A stretch of DNA of 64,000 bases from an uncultured Gammaproteobacteria bacterium (GTDB lineage: Bacteria > Pseudomonadota > Gammaproteobacteria > GCA-002705445 > GCA-002716945). Each line of letters opens with the position of its first letter. Position 1 is the stretch's first letter. The notes beneath the pieces are model-generated. The model saw only the letters and a list, made by a program, of their open reading frames with translations. It made no database searches and was not told the DNA's origin. The position numbers and the translations under genes are program-made. Location of the stretch: NCBI GenBank assembly GCA_902559355.1, contig CACEHM010000001.1, positions 17,829 to 81,828 of the forward strand, written 5' to 3'. Of this stretch, positions 34,913 to 44,229 are shown in pieces.

Positions 34913-36902
34913 TCGTATTTTAGCGAATGCCATAAGGTTCCTGAGTATTGATGCAGTTAATAAGGCAAATTCTGGACACCCAGGAGCACCGATGGGTATG
35001 GCTGACATTGCCACAGTTTTATGGAGAGAGTTTTTAAAGCATAACCCAAAAAATCCTAATTGGTTCAACAGAGATAGATTTGTTCTGTCAAATGGACATG
35101 GTTCAATGCTGTTATATTCTCTTTTACATCTAAGCGGTTATAAATTATCAATCAATGATATAAAAAAATTTAGACAATTAAATTCATTAACACCAGGACA
35201 TCCAGAGTGTGATATCACGCCAGGTGTAGAGACAACAACTGGACCTCTTGGGCAGGGACTCGCCAATGGTGTCGGAATGGCTCTGGCAGAAAAAAATTTA
35301 GCTGCTGAATATAATAAACCTGGCAATACCATTATTGATCACAATACATATGTTTTTGCAGGTGACGGGTGCTTAATGGAGGGAGTTTCTCACGAAGCAT
35401 GCTCATTAGCAGGGACAATGAAACTTAATAAACTAATAGTCTTTTATGACATGAACAGTATTTCCATAGATGGAAATGTCAATGGTTGGTTTACCGACGA
35501 TATCCCATCCAGATTTAAGAGTTATGGTTGGAATGTTGTAAAAAATATTAATGGCCATGACTTTGTAAGCATTAGACAAGCTATAAAAAATGCGAAGAGC
35601 CAAATTACTAAGCCGACCATAATATGCTGCAAGACAGTCATAGGTTATGGATCCCCAAAATATCAAGGAACAAGTGCTGCACATGGAGCACCAATTGGAA
35701 AAGATGAAGCAGAAGTAGTAAGAAAAAGATTAGGTTGGAAATACAAGCCTTTCAATATACCAAAAGAAATTTATATGAGTTGGGATGGATGTACAAAAGG
35801 TAAAAAAAATGAGGATCAATGGAATAAGAAGATACAAAAATATAAAAAATTATATAAAAAGGAATATAACGAACTAAATAGAAGGATAAAAAATAAACTA
35901 TCAGCTATTACAATAAACAATTTAAATAAATTTATTTTAAAAACTCATAAACCAATGGCAACTAGGAAATCATCACAAGTGGTGATGTCTGTATTTGGTA
36001 AATACATGCCAGAACTTATTGGTGGCTCAGCAGATCTTAAAGGATCAAATTTATCATATTATGATGACATGAAAGTTTTTTCACCAAATAATCCTTCTGG
36101 TAAATATGTTTATTATGGAGTGAGAGAGTTTGGAATGTCTGCAATTTCAAATGGCATATATTTGCATGGAGCAATGAGACCCTTTGCTAGTACGTTCTTA
36201 ATATTTTCTGAGTATGCAAAAAACGCGATAAGAATGTCTGCGCTCATGAAACTGCCTGTAGTTTATATTTTTACGCATGATTCAATTGGTCTTGGTGAAG
36301 ATGGGCCGACACATCAAGCAGTTGAACAGATATCATCACTTAGACTTATTCCAGGTTTGGACGTTTGGAGACCAGCAGACACACAAGAAACAGCAGTTGC
36401 TTGGAAGCATGCACTCTTATCACAAGAAACACCATCAGCTCTCGCCTTGACAAGACAAACTCTTAAAGAACTGCCAAAATCAAAAATACAAAATGAGAAT
36501 ATTAATAAAGGAGGTTACATAGTTTTTGGATCAAGTAATAAGCCAGACGGTATCATAATTGCATCTGGTTCTGAGGTATCTATTGCACTTCAGGCTGCGA
36601 TGGAACTTAAAGATAAAGACTTGGATATCCGTGTTATCTCGATGCCATGCCAAGAGGTTTACGAGAGGCAAAGCGTAGCTTATAAAAATAAATGTATTCC
36701 TAAAAATTTTGATAACATACTTGCTGTTGAATCTGGTAAAGGTCAGAGTTGGTTTAAATATATAGGTAAGGAAGGCTCAATGATAACTATGGAATCTTTC
36801 GGATTATCTGGCACTGGTAATGATGTTATGAGATACTTCGGCTTCACAGTTAGCAACATAAAAAAACAAATACAAAAATTAATTAATAGAAAAAATAGGT
36901 GA
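34905..36902 (+). CDS. tkt: Transketolase
   Basis: This 665-residue thiamine diphosphate enzyme moves two-carbon ketol units among sugar phosphates. Visible parts are [11 protein letters not shown] near residue 25, [14 protein letters not shown] near 64, the ThDP-binding [13 protein letters not shown] near 154, and [16 protein letters not shown] near 460. The start is a GTG inside the end of the redoxin gene. Length agrees with E. coli TktA (663). It leads the sugar-phosphate cluster and could serve the pentose phosphate route, a Calvin cycle or a C1 assimilation cycle. Confidence 0.96.
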   Translation: MNNRILANAIRFLSIDAVNKANSGHPGAPMGMADIATVLWREFLKHNPKNPNWFNRDRFVLSNGHGSMLLYSLLHLSGYKLSINDIKKFRQLNSLTPGHPECDITPGVETTTGPLGQGLANGVGMALAEKNLAAEYNKPGNTIIDHNTYVFAGDGCLMEGVSHEACSLAGTMKLNKLIVFYDMNSISIDGNVNGWFTDDIPSRFKSYGWNVVKNINGHDFVSIRQAIKNAKSQITKPTIICCKTVIGYGSPKYQGTSAAHGAPIGKDEAEVVRKRLGWKYKPFNIPKEIYMSWDGCTKGKKNEDQWNKKIQKYKKLYKKEYNELNRRIKNKLSAITINNLNKFILKTHKPMATRKSSQVVMSVFGKYMPELIGGSADLKGSNLSYYDDMKVFSPNNPSGKYVYYGVREFGMSAISNGIYLHGAMRPFASTFLIFSEYAKNAIRMSALMKLPVVYIFTHDSIGLGEDGPTHQAVEQISSLRLIPGLDVWRPADTQETAVAWKHALLSQETPSALALTRQTLKELPKSKIQNENINKGGYIVFGSSNKPDGIIIASGSEVSIALQAAMELKDKDLDIRVISMPCQEVYERQSVAYKNKCIPKNFDNILAVESGKGQSWFKYIGKEGSMITMESFGLSGTGNDVMRYFGFTVSNIKKQIQKLINRKNR

Positions 36903-36906
36903 GCAT

Positions 36907-37914
36907 ATGACAATAAGAGTAGCTATAAATGGATTTGGAAGAATTGGTAGAAACATATTGAGAGCTAAATATGAAAATAGTACATATGAAGATATTCAAA
37001 TCGTAGCCATAAATGATTTAGGCGATAGTAGTATAAATGCACACTTATTAGTACATGATACAGTTCATGGTAAATTCAATACTCCTGTTGATGTTAATGG
37101 GGATAAAATCATAATAAATAATCAAGATGAAATTCTTGTTACATCTGAGAGAAACCCTGAAAATTTACCATGGAGTAAACTAAATGTTGATGTAGTTTAT
37201 GAATGCACAGGAATATTTGTATCAAAAGAAAAAGCTGGTGGACATATAAAAGCAGGAGCGAGTAAAGTTATTATATCTGCTCCAGGAAAAGAAGTTGATA
37301 ATACGGTTGTATTTGGTGTAAATCATGAGACATTGACTGACAAGCAAGAAGTCATATCAAATGCATCTTGTACGACAAACTGTCTTGCTACAGTAATTAA
37401 AAATATTCATAAAAATTTAGAGATAACAAACGGTCTAATGACCACAATCCACTCATATACTAACGATCAAGTCTTAACGGATGTATATCACTCAGATTTA
37501 AGACGAGCGCGTTCAGCAACACAGTCTATGATACCTACAAATACGGGAGCTGCAGCAGCGGTTGGATTAGTTATGCCAGACTTAAATGGTAAGCTAGATG
37601 GTTTTGCTATACGCGTTCCAACAACTAATGTTTCTGTTGTCGATTTATGTTTTAACACAAGTAAATCTACATCTGTAGATGAACTTAATAATCTTGTATT
37701 ACAATCGTCTGAAGGCGATATGAAAAATATTGTTGGCTATAACAAACTTCCTTTAGTTTCTATTGATTTTAATCACTCATCTTATTCATCTGTATTTGAT
37801 GAAAGTTTAACAAGAGCATCCGACGACAAGTTATACAAAATTTGTGCTTGGTATGATAACGAATGGGGATTTTCTAATCGAATGTTAGATGTGACAATGC
37901 ATTGGGTTAGTTAA
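36907..37914 (+). CDS. gap: Glyceraldehyde-3-phosphate dehydrogenase, type I
   Basis: This 335-residue dehydrogenase links glyceraldehyde-3-phosphate and 1,3-bisphosphoglycerate. The nucleotide fold is NGFGRIGRN at 8-16, the catalytic Cys lies in SNASCTTNC near residue 155, and [11 protein letters not shown] is at the C-terminus. After the first strand the loop reads INDLGD, where the acidic residue favours NAD. It is between tkt (4-base gap) and pgk (no gap). Confidence 0.96.
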   Translation: MTIRVAINGFGRIGRNILRAKYENSTYEDIQIVAINDLGDSSINAHLLVHDTVHGKFNTPVDVNGDKIIINNQDEILVTSERNPENLPWSKLNVDVVYECTGIFVSKEKAGGHIKAGASKVIISAPGKEVDNTVVFGVNHETLTDKQEVISNASCTTNCLATVIKNIHKNLEITNGLMTTIHSYTNDQVLTDVYHSDLRRARSATQSMIPTNTGAAAAVGLVMPDLNGKLDGFAIRVPTTNVSVVDLCFNTSKSTSVDELNNLVLQSSEGDMKNIVGYNKLPLVSIDFNHSSYSSVFDESLTRASDDKLYKICAWYDNEWGFSNRMLDVTMHWVS

Positions 37915-39045
37915 GTGATACTGGACAGTATTGTATCAAAAAGAATTCTAGTTAGGTTTGATTTCAATGTTCCAATGAATAAAGGAAATATTGTAAATGA
38001 CTTCAGGATTAAACAATCTCTCGAAACTATCCAAAAACTTCTAGAAAATAAAAATAAGATAATTATCTTCTCACATTTAGGAAGGCCAACAGAAGGTGTC
38101 TACGAAGAATCTCTTTCACTTAAGCCGATATGCAAATATTTATCAGCACTTTTAGATAGAGATATTAAATTTTTTAACTCTTACACGGATGATATAAATT
38201 TTAAGGATTATGAAATTGCTATGCTTGAAAATGTGAGATTTAATAAAGGTGAAAAATCTTCAAATTCAGATTTATCAAAAGCATATGCCTCATTAGCAGA
38301 TTATTTTGTTTTCGATGCTTTTGGTGTATCACACAGGAAAGAAAGCAGCACATTCGGTGTGAGTGAATATCTCAAAACTTATCCTGGTTTAAATATAAGT
38401 AACGAGATTTCTACAATAAACAAACTTATTAATGAAGACTCTAGGCCTATGACAATAATTATTTCAGGAGCTAAAGTTTCAACTAAACTTATTGTGATAA
38501 AAAAGCTATTAGCAAAATGTGATTTCATGATTCTTGGAGGAGGCATTTTAAATACATTTCTAAAAGCAAAAGGTAGCGAAATTGGTAAATCGCTTTATGA
38601 AGAAGATCTTGTTAATGAAGCAAAAAATATATTAAGCTCTGACTTCTCATCAAAGATTATATTTCCTACTGACCTGTCCTGTGAGTCAGAATCAAAACCT
38701 AAAAATAAAGATGTGTGTAATATTAGTAAGAACGATATTATTTTTGATATAGGAGAAAAAAGTCTCACTGAAATTAAATCAATTATTAATAAATCATCTG
38801 CTATATTTTGGAACGGCCCACTAGGGTATGTTGAAAAAGAGCCCTTTGATAGAGGAACTATAGAGTTAGCCAAAACAATTGCCGAGCATAATTGTTTTTC
38901 TATTATAGGCGGTGGTGATACACTACCTATCATTGAAAATTTAAATTTACAAAGCCAATACAGCTGTCTATCTACAGGAGGAGGGTCCCTTCTAACGTAC
39001 TTAGAAGGAGGTGATTTACCCATATTGGATAAGTTGGATTTATAA
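37915..39045 (+). CDS. pgk: Phosphoglycerate kinase
   Basis: This 376-residue enzyme makes ATP from 1,3-bisphosphoglycerate, or works in reverse during carbon fixation or gluconeogenesis. Evidence is LVRFDFNVPMNKG at the N-terminus, SHLGRPTEG near 52, the substrate loops LENVRF and DAFGVSHRKESST, the nucleotide site WNGPLGYVE, and GGGDTLP near 327. It begins with GTG on the base following the gap stop. Slightly shorter than E. coli Pgk (387). Confidence 0.96.
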   Translation: MILDSIVSKRILVRFDFNVPMNKGNIVNDFRIKQSLETIQKLLENKNKIIIFSHLGRPTEGVYEESLSLKPICKYLSALLDRDIKFFNSYTDDINFKDYEIAMLENVRFNKGEKSSNSDLSKAYASLADYFVFDAFGVSHRKESSTFGVSEYLKTYPGLNISNEISTINKLINEDSRPMTIIISGAKVSTKLIVIKKLLAKCDFMILGGGILNTFLKAKGSEIGKSLYEEDLVNEAKNILSSDFSSKIIFPTDLSCESESKPKNKDVCNISKNDIIFDIGEKSLTEIKSIINKSSAIFWNGPLGYVEKEPFDRGTIELAKTIAEHNCFSIIGGGDTLPIIENLNLQSQYSCLSTGGGSLLTYLEGGDLPILDKLDL

Positions 39046-39048
39046 ACT

Positions 39049-40488
39049 ATGAAAAAAAGAACTAAAATCATTGCATCTCTAGGACCATCAACCTCAACTG
39101 GGACTAAGTTAGAAAAGATGATGCTCGCAGGTACAGATGTTTTTAGGATTAACCTTTCTCATACTTCGATCGAAGATGCAAAAACATTAATAGATTTGGT
39201 AAGAAGCAAAGAAAAAAAAATGGGTAGGCCTGTTGCTGTGATGATTGACCTTCAGGGCCAAAAAATAAGGATAAAAGGATTTTCAAAAAAAACACATATA
39301 ACGCTAAAAACTGGTGATAATTTTATTATTAATCCAGATCTTAATGACAATGGGAGCCAAAAACAGGTTGGAATAACATATAAGGATTTATACAAAAACG
39401 TGTATGAAGGTGATGAATTACTGCTTAGCGATGCTTTAATTAAACTTAGAGTTATTAAAATACAGTCTAAAAAGATACATACAACCGTAGAGCGTGGAGG
39501 TAAATTAAAACCTCATCAAGGATTAAATAAAAAAGGTGGCGGCCTATCATTATCGGGAATTACAGCCAAAGATAAATCTGATCTTAAAAAATCTTTATCT
39601 TATGAATATGATTATATAGCTGTTTCATTTGTAAAAGATGAAAAAGATATTCTAGCAATCAAAAATATTATTAAGAATAAAGATATTAAAGTAATTGCAA
39701 AAATTGAAAGAAACGAAGCTCTAAAAAATATTGATAAAATAACTAAAGCTTCAGATGGCCTGTTAGTTGCTCGTGGTGATCTTGGTGTTGAAATTGGAAT
39801 AGAACAGTTGCCTGCGGCACAAAGGTTCTTAATTAGAAAAGCTATATCTTTTGATAAACTAGCAATAGTGGCGACTCAAATGATGGAATCTATGATCACA
39901 AATAGAGTACCAACAAGAGCAGAAGTGTTTGATGTAGCCAATGCTGTTACATCAGGTGTTGATGCTATTATGTTTTCAGCAGAAACAGCAATAGGTAAGT
40001 ATCCATCGGACGTTATTAATGAAGCGAGTAGAATTTGCGCTGAATCAGAAGGAGCTTATATAAGACCACTATCAGTTGATAGAGTTGTACCTAAGACGCT
40101 TCCGGTTGATCAGGTAATTGCTTTATCAGCAGTTTACAGCGCTAAATTAACTAAAGTTGTAGCAATTGCAGCACTTACAGAAACTGGTTCTACAGCTCTA
40201 TGGATGTCTAGAGTGCAATCAAACATTCCTATATATGCCATGACCCAAAATGTAAAAACAGCAAGAAGAATATGTTTATATAAAGGCGTTCAGTCTATAA
40301 AACTAGATAGATTAGAGGAAAATCATGCTCAAGCTAATATGCAAGTGATAGGACTTATGAAAAAGATTGGCACGGTTAAAAAAGGAGATTTAGTTATCAT
40401 AACAAAAGGAGATCTTTTGGGGACTAGCGGCGGTACAAACGCAATGAAGGTTGTGGAAGTTGGTAATATGCTAGAAATTAATGAATAG
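39049..40488 (+). CDS. pyk: Pyruvate kinase
   Basis: This 479-residue enzyme makes pyruvate and ATP from phosphoenolpyruvate. Motifs are TKIIASLGPST near residue 5, RINLSHT near 33, the signature with catalytic lysine IAKIERNEAL near 220, LLVARGDLGVEIG near 243, and MMESMI with the nearby VPTRAEVFDVANAV. The C-terminal allosteric domain is present. It follows pgk by 3 bases and precedes fba by 11. Confidence 0.96.
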   Translation: MKKRTKIIASLGPSTSTGTKLEKMMLAGTDVFRINLSHTSIEDAKTLIDLVRSKEKKMGRPVAVMIDLQGQKIRIKGFSKKTHITLKTGDNFIINPDLNDNGSQKQVGITYKDLYKNVYEGDELLLSDALIKLRVIKIQSKKIHTTVERGGKLKPHQGLNKKGGGLSLSGITAKDKSDLKKSLSYEYDYIAVSFVKDEKDILAIKNIIKNKDIKVIAKIERNEALKNIDKITKASDGLLVARGDLGVEIGIEQLPAAQRFLIRKAISFDKLAIVATQMMESMITNRVPTRAEVFDVANAVTSGVDAIMFSAETAIGKYPSDVINEASRICAESEGAYIRPLSVDRVVPKTLPVDQVIALSAVYSAKLTKVVAIAALTETGSTALWMSRVQSNIPIYAMTQNVKTARRICLYKGVQSIKLDRLEENHAQANMQVIGLMKKIGTVKKGDLVIITKGDLLGTSGGTNAMKVVEVGNMLEINE

Positions 40489-40499
40489 GAGAAAATGTA

Positions 40500-41495
40500 A
40501 TGGATAAAAATATTCTTGAAGAAACAGCAAAAAAAATGATGGCCCAACCAAAAGGTATTTTAGCAATGGATGAAAGCAGCCCGACTATCGCTAAACGTTT
40601 AGCATCAATAAATACTGAAAATAACGAGATTAATAGAAGAAGATATAGAGAATTGATTGTTACTGCGCCGAATCTTTCTAACTATATAAGTGGTGCAATA
40701 TTATTTGAAGAAACATTTGATCAAAAAATGTCAGACGGGACTCTTTTTAGAGACTACTTAAATACAATAGGTATACTTCCAGGTATCAAAGTAGATAAAG
40801 GAGCTAAGGATTTTTCAAATCATCCTAATGAGAAAATTACCGAAGGTCTGGATGGTTTAAGAGAGCGACTATCCGGCTATTATGCTCATGGAGCAAAGTT
40901 CTGTAAATGGAGAGCTGTTATAACCATCGATCAGGATATTCCATCTGAAGCTTGCATTGAATCAAATATGAATGCTCTAGCAAGATACGCCTCCTTATGC
41001 CAGGAGAATAATTTAGTTCCAATAGTAGAACCAGAAGTTCTTATAAATGGATCCCATACTATAGAGCAATGTGACATCGTGACTCGAAAATCAATTAAAT
41101 CATTATTTAAAAATCTCGATATGTTAAATGTTTATCTTCCAGGAACTGTACTTAAACCAAGCATGGTAATTTCGGGACAAGATAACAGCTCGAGAGCTGA
41201 TAGCAGCACTGTCGCAAATATGACAGTTGACTGCCTATCCGAATGTGTTCCAGAGACTACTTCTGGGATCGCTTTTTTATCAGGTGGGCAAAGTGATACA
41301 GAGGCAGAAGAGCATTTGAACCTCATGAATAAAAAAAATAACCTACCATGGAGAGTGACTTTCTCATATGCAAGGGCAATACAAGCCGCTGCACTTTCAG
41401 CTTGGCAAGGGGATGATACAAATTTGGATAATGCTCAAAAGATTCTCATAGAGCGTGCTAGTAGATGTTCAAAAGCATCTGTTGGTGAATTATAG
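40500..41495 (+). CDS. fba: Class I fructose-bisphosphate aldolase
   Basis: This 331-residue protein is the Schiff-base (class I, eukaryote-like) aldolase rather than the zinc class II form common in this setting. AMDESSPTIAKRL lies near residue 22, FCKWRAVI near 133, EPEVLI near 181, the Schiff-base lysine in PGTVLKPSMVI near 220, and FLSGGQSD near 261. It splits or makes fructose-1,6-bisphosphate and closes the tkt-gap-pgk-pyk-fba cluster. An AGGAG ribosome site precedes the ATG. Its end overlaps the convergent bioD by 6 bases. Confidence 0.95.
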   Translation: MDKNILEETAKKMMAQPKGILAMDESSPTIAKRLASINTENNEINRRRYRELIVTAPNLSNYISGAILFEETFDQKMSDGTLFRDYLNTIGILPGIKVDKGAKDFSNHPNEKITEGLDGLRERLSGYYAHGAKFCKWRAVITIDQDIPSEACIESNMNALARYASLCQENNLVPIVEPEVLINGSHTIEQCDIVTRKSIKSLFKNLDMLNVYLPGTVLKPSMVISGQDNSSRADSSTVANMTVDCLSECVPETTSGIAFLSGGQSDTEAEEHLNLMNKKNNLPWRVTFSYARAIQAAALSAWQGDDTNLDNAQKILIERASRCSKASVGEL

Positions 41496-42137
41496 AAATC
41501 TGCTAATTTTATCTTGGATAGTTTTAATATCAGCTGACTTAGTGTAGTTGATCATGGGAATACTTGTATATTTTCTAATTTCTTTAAAGTTATCCATGTT
41601 GTTTTTATTTTGTGTATTTAAAATGAGTAAGTCTAATCTTACTTTGTATTTCTCAAAGGCCAGTATGTTTGATAAAGCTCCGCTAATACATCCCAACTCA
41701 TCTTTAATAATCAAGATATTAAATGATCCAATCATCTTCATAAGATCAATATTTAAACCATCAAGAGCAAGAGGAGAAAAAGCGCCACCTGCGCCCTCTA
41801 CTAATACAGGAGCATTTTTTGATATTACTTTGAGTTTTGTATAATAATCTTTTAGAAATATCTTTCTTTTTGCTCTTTTAATAGCCAGATATGGGGAGAT
41901 TGGCGGTATGAATCTATATGGGTTCAACTCGTCTAAGTCCATGACTTTATTTACTATACTGTAATACTTGGTGGAATCTTCAGGAATTAGTTCGCCCTTC
42001 CTTTTTACACAACCAGTTTCAATAGGTTTAAATACAAGACAACTGTATTTTTTATTTAAACCTTTTATTAGTTTTGTTCCTATGAAGGTTTTACCAACAT
42101 CTGTGTTGGTCCCAGTTATAAATAGATATTTAGGCAT
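41490..42137 (-). CDS. bioD: Dethiobiotin synthetase
   Basis: This is about 215 residues from ATG 42137 (a TTG two codons upstream is an alternative). The ATP loop is GTNTDVGKT near residue 8, a lysine in FKPIETG follows near 36, and LVEGAGGAFSPL carries the Mg-binding residues near 110. It closes the ureido ring of biotin using carbon dioxide and ATP. It is separated from bioF and bioB by about 30 kb and instead overlaps purC by 8 bases, an unusual partner. Confidence 0.92.
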   Translation of the reverse strand: MPKYLFITGTNTDVGKTFIGTKLIKGLNKKYSCLVFKPIETGCVKRKGELIPEDSTKYYSIVNKVMDLDELNPYRFIPPISPYLAIKRAKRKIFLKDYYTKLKVISKNAPVLVEGAGGAFSPLALDGLNIDLMKMIGSFNILIIKDELGCISGALSNILAFEKYKVRLDLLILNTQNKNNMDNFKEIRKYTSIPMINYTKSADIKTIQDKISRFL

Positions 42138-42987
42138 TAACAATCATATTATAGACTTGTTGATATCTAGTAATAAGAGTATTTTTTATTTTTTCAGGAA
42201 TATTTATTTGTGTGCTTTGCCAGCCTATTTCTCTTAGATAATTTCTAAAAAACTGTTTATCAAAAAAATCTACATCTTTGTTATTTCTGTCTTGTTCTAG
42301 GCAATATCTTGAACAATCAGGTGTAAAAATTTCGTCAATTAATATGATATTATTTTGTTCATCATAGCCAAACTCAAATTTTGTATCTATCAGACATAAA
42401 CCTTTTGATAGCGCATATTCATGTGCAAAGTTATATAGCTCTATACTTTTTTTGTTTATGTAGATTGCTTCATCATTACCGATTAGTTCCTTCATTTGAG
42501 TGAATGTTATACTTTCGTCTTTATCACCCACTTCAGCTTTGGTTGATGGAGTAAAAATCGGAACATCAAATCTATCATTTAACTTGAGTCCAGGCTTCAT
42601 GCTAATGTCTGATACTTTTCCATTTTTGAGATATTCGGAATATGCAGAGCCAGACAAATAACCACGAACAATTGATTCTATTCTGATAGGTCGACATTTT
42701 TTTACAAGCATGCAAGATTCATGAGATTTGGGGATTAAGTCTTGCAGCTCACAATCATCCAATAGATGATTTTTGATAATATGCTGAGTCTTGTTAAACC
42801 AAAACTTCGTAATTTTCGTTAGCAATGATCCTTTTGTAGTAACTTCGTCATCAAAAACAAAATCAAAAGCAGATATTTTATCTGATGTTTTAATGAGAAG
42901 TTTATCTTGAGAGTAATTAAATACTTGTCTAATCTTCCCAGAGAATAGCGGACTATTCTCTAGAAAATAAGTATCATTTTGATTCAT
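42130..42987 (-). CDS. purC: Phosphoribosylaminoimidazole-succinocarboxamide synthase
   Basis: This 285-residue enzyme adds aspartate to CAIR in purine synthesis. It is of the longer type, with GKIRQVFNYSQDKLLIKTSD near the N-terminus (ATP loop), PIRIESIVRGYLSGSAY near 95, and LIDTKFEFG with IDEIFTPDCSRYC later. The fold is the SAICAR synthetase family. It begins 3 bases after the pseudoazurin gene's stop, and bioD follows. Confidence 0.95.
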   Translation of the reverse strand: MNQNDTYFLENSPLFSGKIRQVFNYSQDKLLIKTSDKISAFDFVFDDEVTTKGSLLTKITKFWFNKTQHIIKNHLLDDCELQDLIPKSHESCMLVKKCRPIRIESIVRGYLSGSAYSEYLKNGKVSDISMKPGLKLNDRFDVPIFTPSTKAEVGDKDESITFTQMKELIGNDEAIYINKKSIELYNFAHEYALSKGLCLIDTKFEFGYDEQNNIILIDEIFTPDCSRYCLEQDRNNKDVDFFDKQFFRNYLREIGWQSTQINIPEKIKNTLITRYQQVYNMIVNA

Positions 42988-42990
42988 TAA

Positions 42991-43440
42991 TTATTTAAGC
43001 TCATTAATATATTTAGAGAACCTATCTTTATTTGTAGCAAACTTTTTCTCAGCATCAGCAGCATACTCACTTGCAGCAGATAAATTGGTTGTGTTATCAC
43101 CAACAGAAACTATTCCAACCATACCTAAAATATAATGAGGAGTGCACTTATACCCGTAGACACCCTCTTTAGTGAAAGTAATTTTAAGTTCTTCATTAAT
43201 CTTGCCATCCCACTGAAGTGAACTGTCAGGACTCATTTCATTAATTGAGGCAGTATTATGCCCGGGATTAGTAGCTTTCCATGTAACTGTATCACCAGGG
43301 TTTATCTGAAGCACAGCAGGTTTAAAAACCATCATTTGCCCATTAGAAGAGCTTAGCATCTCTACAGTATGATCGGCAGAAAATGCTGGCATACTAATAA
43401 CAAATATCATTAGTACAAGTAACTTTCTTATTATTTCCAT
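42991..43440 (-). CDS. Pseudoazurin (periplasmic type 1 blue copper protein)
   Basis: This 149-residue protein begins with a signal peptide (hydrophobic LLVLMIFVISMP, cleavage likely after AFSA near residue 22). The mature cupredoxin holds the four copper ligands: His in NPGHNTAS, and Cys, His and Met in CTPHYILGM with pseudoazurin spacing (C, +3 H, +8 M). It should carry single electrons in the periplasm, with possible partners such as a copper nitrite or N2O reductase, a peroxidase, or a methanol or amine dehydrogenase chain. None of those partners is in the window. A C-terminal lysine/alanine-rich extension of about 25 residues is present. Confidence 0.88.
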   Translation of the reverse strand: MEIIRKLLVLMIFVISMPAFSADHTVEMLSSSNGQMMVFKPAVLQINPGDTVTWKATNPGHNTASINEMSPDSSLQWDGKINEELKITFTKEGVYGYKCTPHYILGMVGIVSVGDNTTNLSAASEYAADAEKKFATNKDRFSKYINELK

Positions 43441-43445
43441 GATTT

Positions 43446-43450
43446 CTCCT
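43446..43450 (-). promoter_or_regulatory. Strong Shine-Dalgarno site of the pseudoazurin gene
   Basis: On the minus strand AGGAG ends five bases before the ATG at 43440. The rest of the 111-base divergent gap has possible AT-rich -10 elements on both strands (for example TATACT at 43524-43529 towards rpe), but no -35 I would trust. Confidence 0.65.
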
Positions 43451-43551
43451 TTTAAATTCCTTATAAGTTTTGTAGGAGTATTTTATCATAAAAAAATTAT
43501 TTTAATTAAGCTAATGAATGACTTATACTGACCTCACCACCACTACATAAA

Positions 43552-44220
43552 ATGAAAGATTATAAAATAGCTCCATCAATTCTATCCGCAGACTTTGCTA
43601 ATCTTGGTAAAGATGTGTCAGATGTTGTAGAAGCGGGAGCAGATTTTATACATTTTGATGTGATGGACAACCATTATGTCCCTAATTTAACGATAGGCCC
43701 TCTAGTATGTGAAGCTCTTCGTAATTATGGAATAAAGTCGATCATTGATGTTCACTTAATGATTAGTCCTGTAGATGAAATAATACCTGATTTTGCGAGA
43801 GCAGGAGCTAATTACATCACATTTCACCCAGAAGCATCCAAACATGTAGACAGAACAATTAAGTTGATCAAAGACAATGGATGCATGCCTGGCATAGTTC
43901 TTAATCCTGCTACTAATGTATCTGTTCTGGAATATTGTCTTGATCAGATAGATATGGTTCTGCTTATGTCGGTAAACCCTGGTTTTGCAGGACAAAAATT
44001 CATAGAGTCAACATATGAAAAAATCATTGAAGTTAAAGAAATGATCGATGCAGTTAATCCAAAGATTAGATTAGAAGTGGATGGCGGCATTAATCTAGAC
44101 AATATAGGTAAAGTTGCAGAGTGTGGCGCAAACACATTTGTAGCAGGGTCAGCAATCTTTAATTCAGATAATTATAAAAAAACTATTTCTCAAATGAGAG
44201 AAATTATTTCTAAAGCATAG
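43552..44220 (+). CDS. rpe: Ribulose-phosphate 3-epimerase
   Basis: This 222-residue TIM barrel interconverts ribulose-5- and xylulose-5-phosphate. [11 protein letters not shown] near residue 8, the metal-site [17 protein letters not shown] near 32-48, [19 protein letters not shown] near 140-153 and EVDGGIN near 175 identify it. In many gammaproteobacteria rpe-gph-trpE-trpG-trpD-trpC form one array; here gph is missing and trpE starts 9 bases after rpe. Confidence 0.96.
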   Translation: MKDYKIAPSILSADFANLGKDVSDVVEAGADFIHFDVMDNHYVPNLTIGPLVCEALRNYGIKSIIDVHLMISPVDEIIPDFARAGANYITFHPEASKHVDRTIKLIKDNGCMPGIVLNPATNVSVLEYCLDQIDMVLLMSVNPGFAGQKFIESTYEKIIEVKEMIDAVNPKIRLEVDGGINLDNIGKVAECGANTFVAGSAIFNSDNYKKTISQMREIISKA

Positions 44221-44229
44221 TAAAGATAA

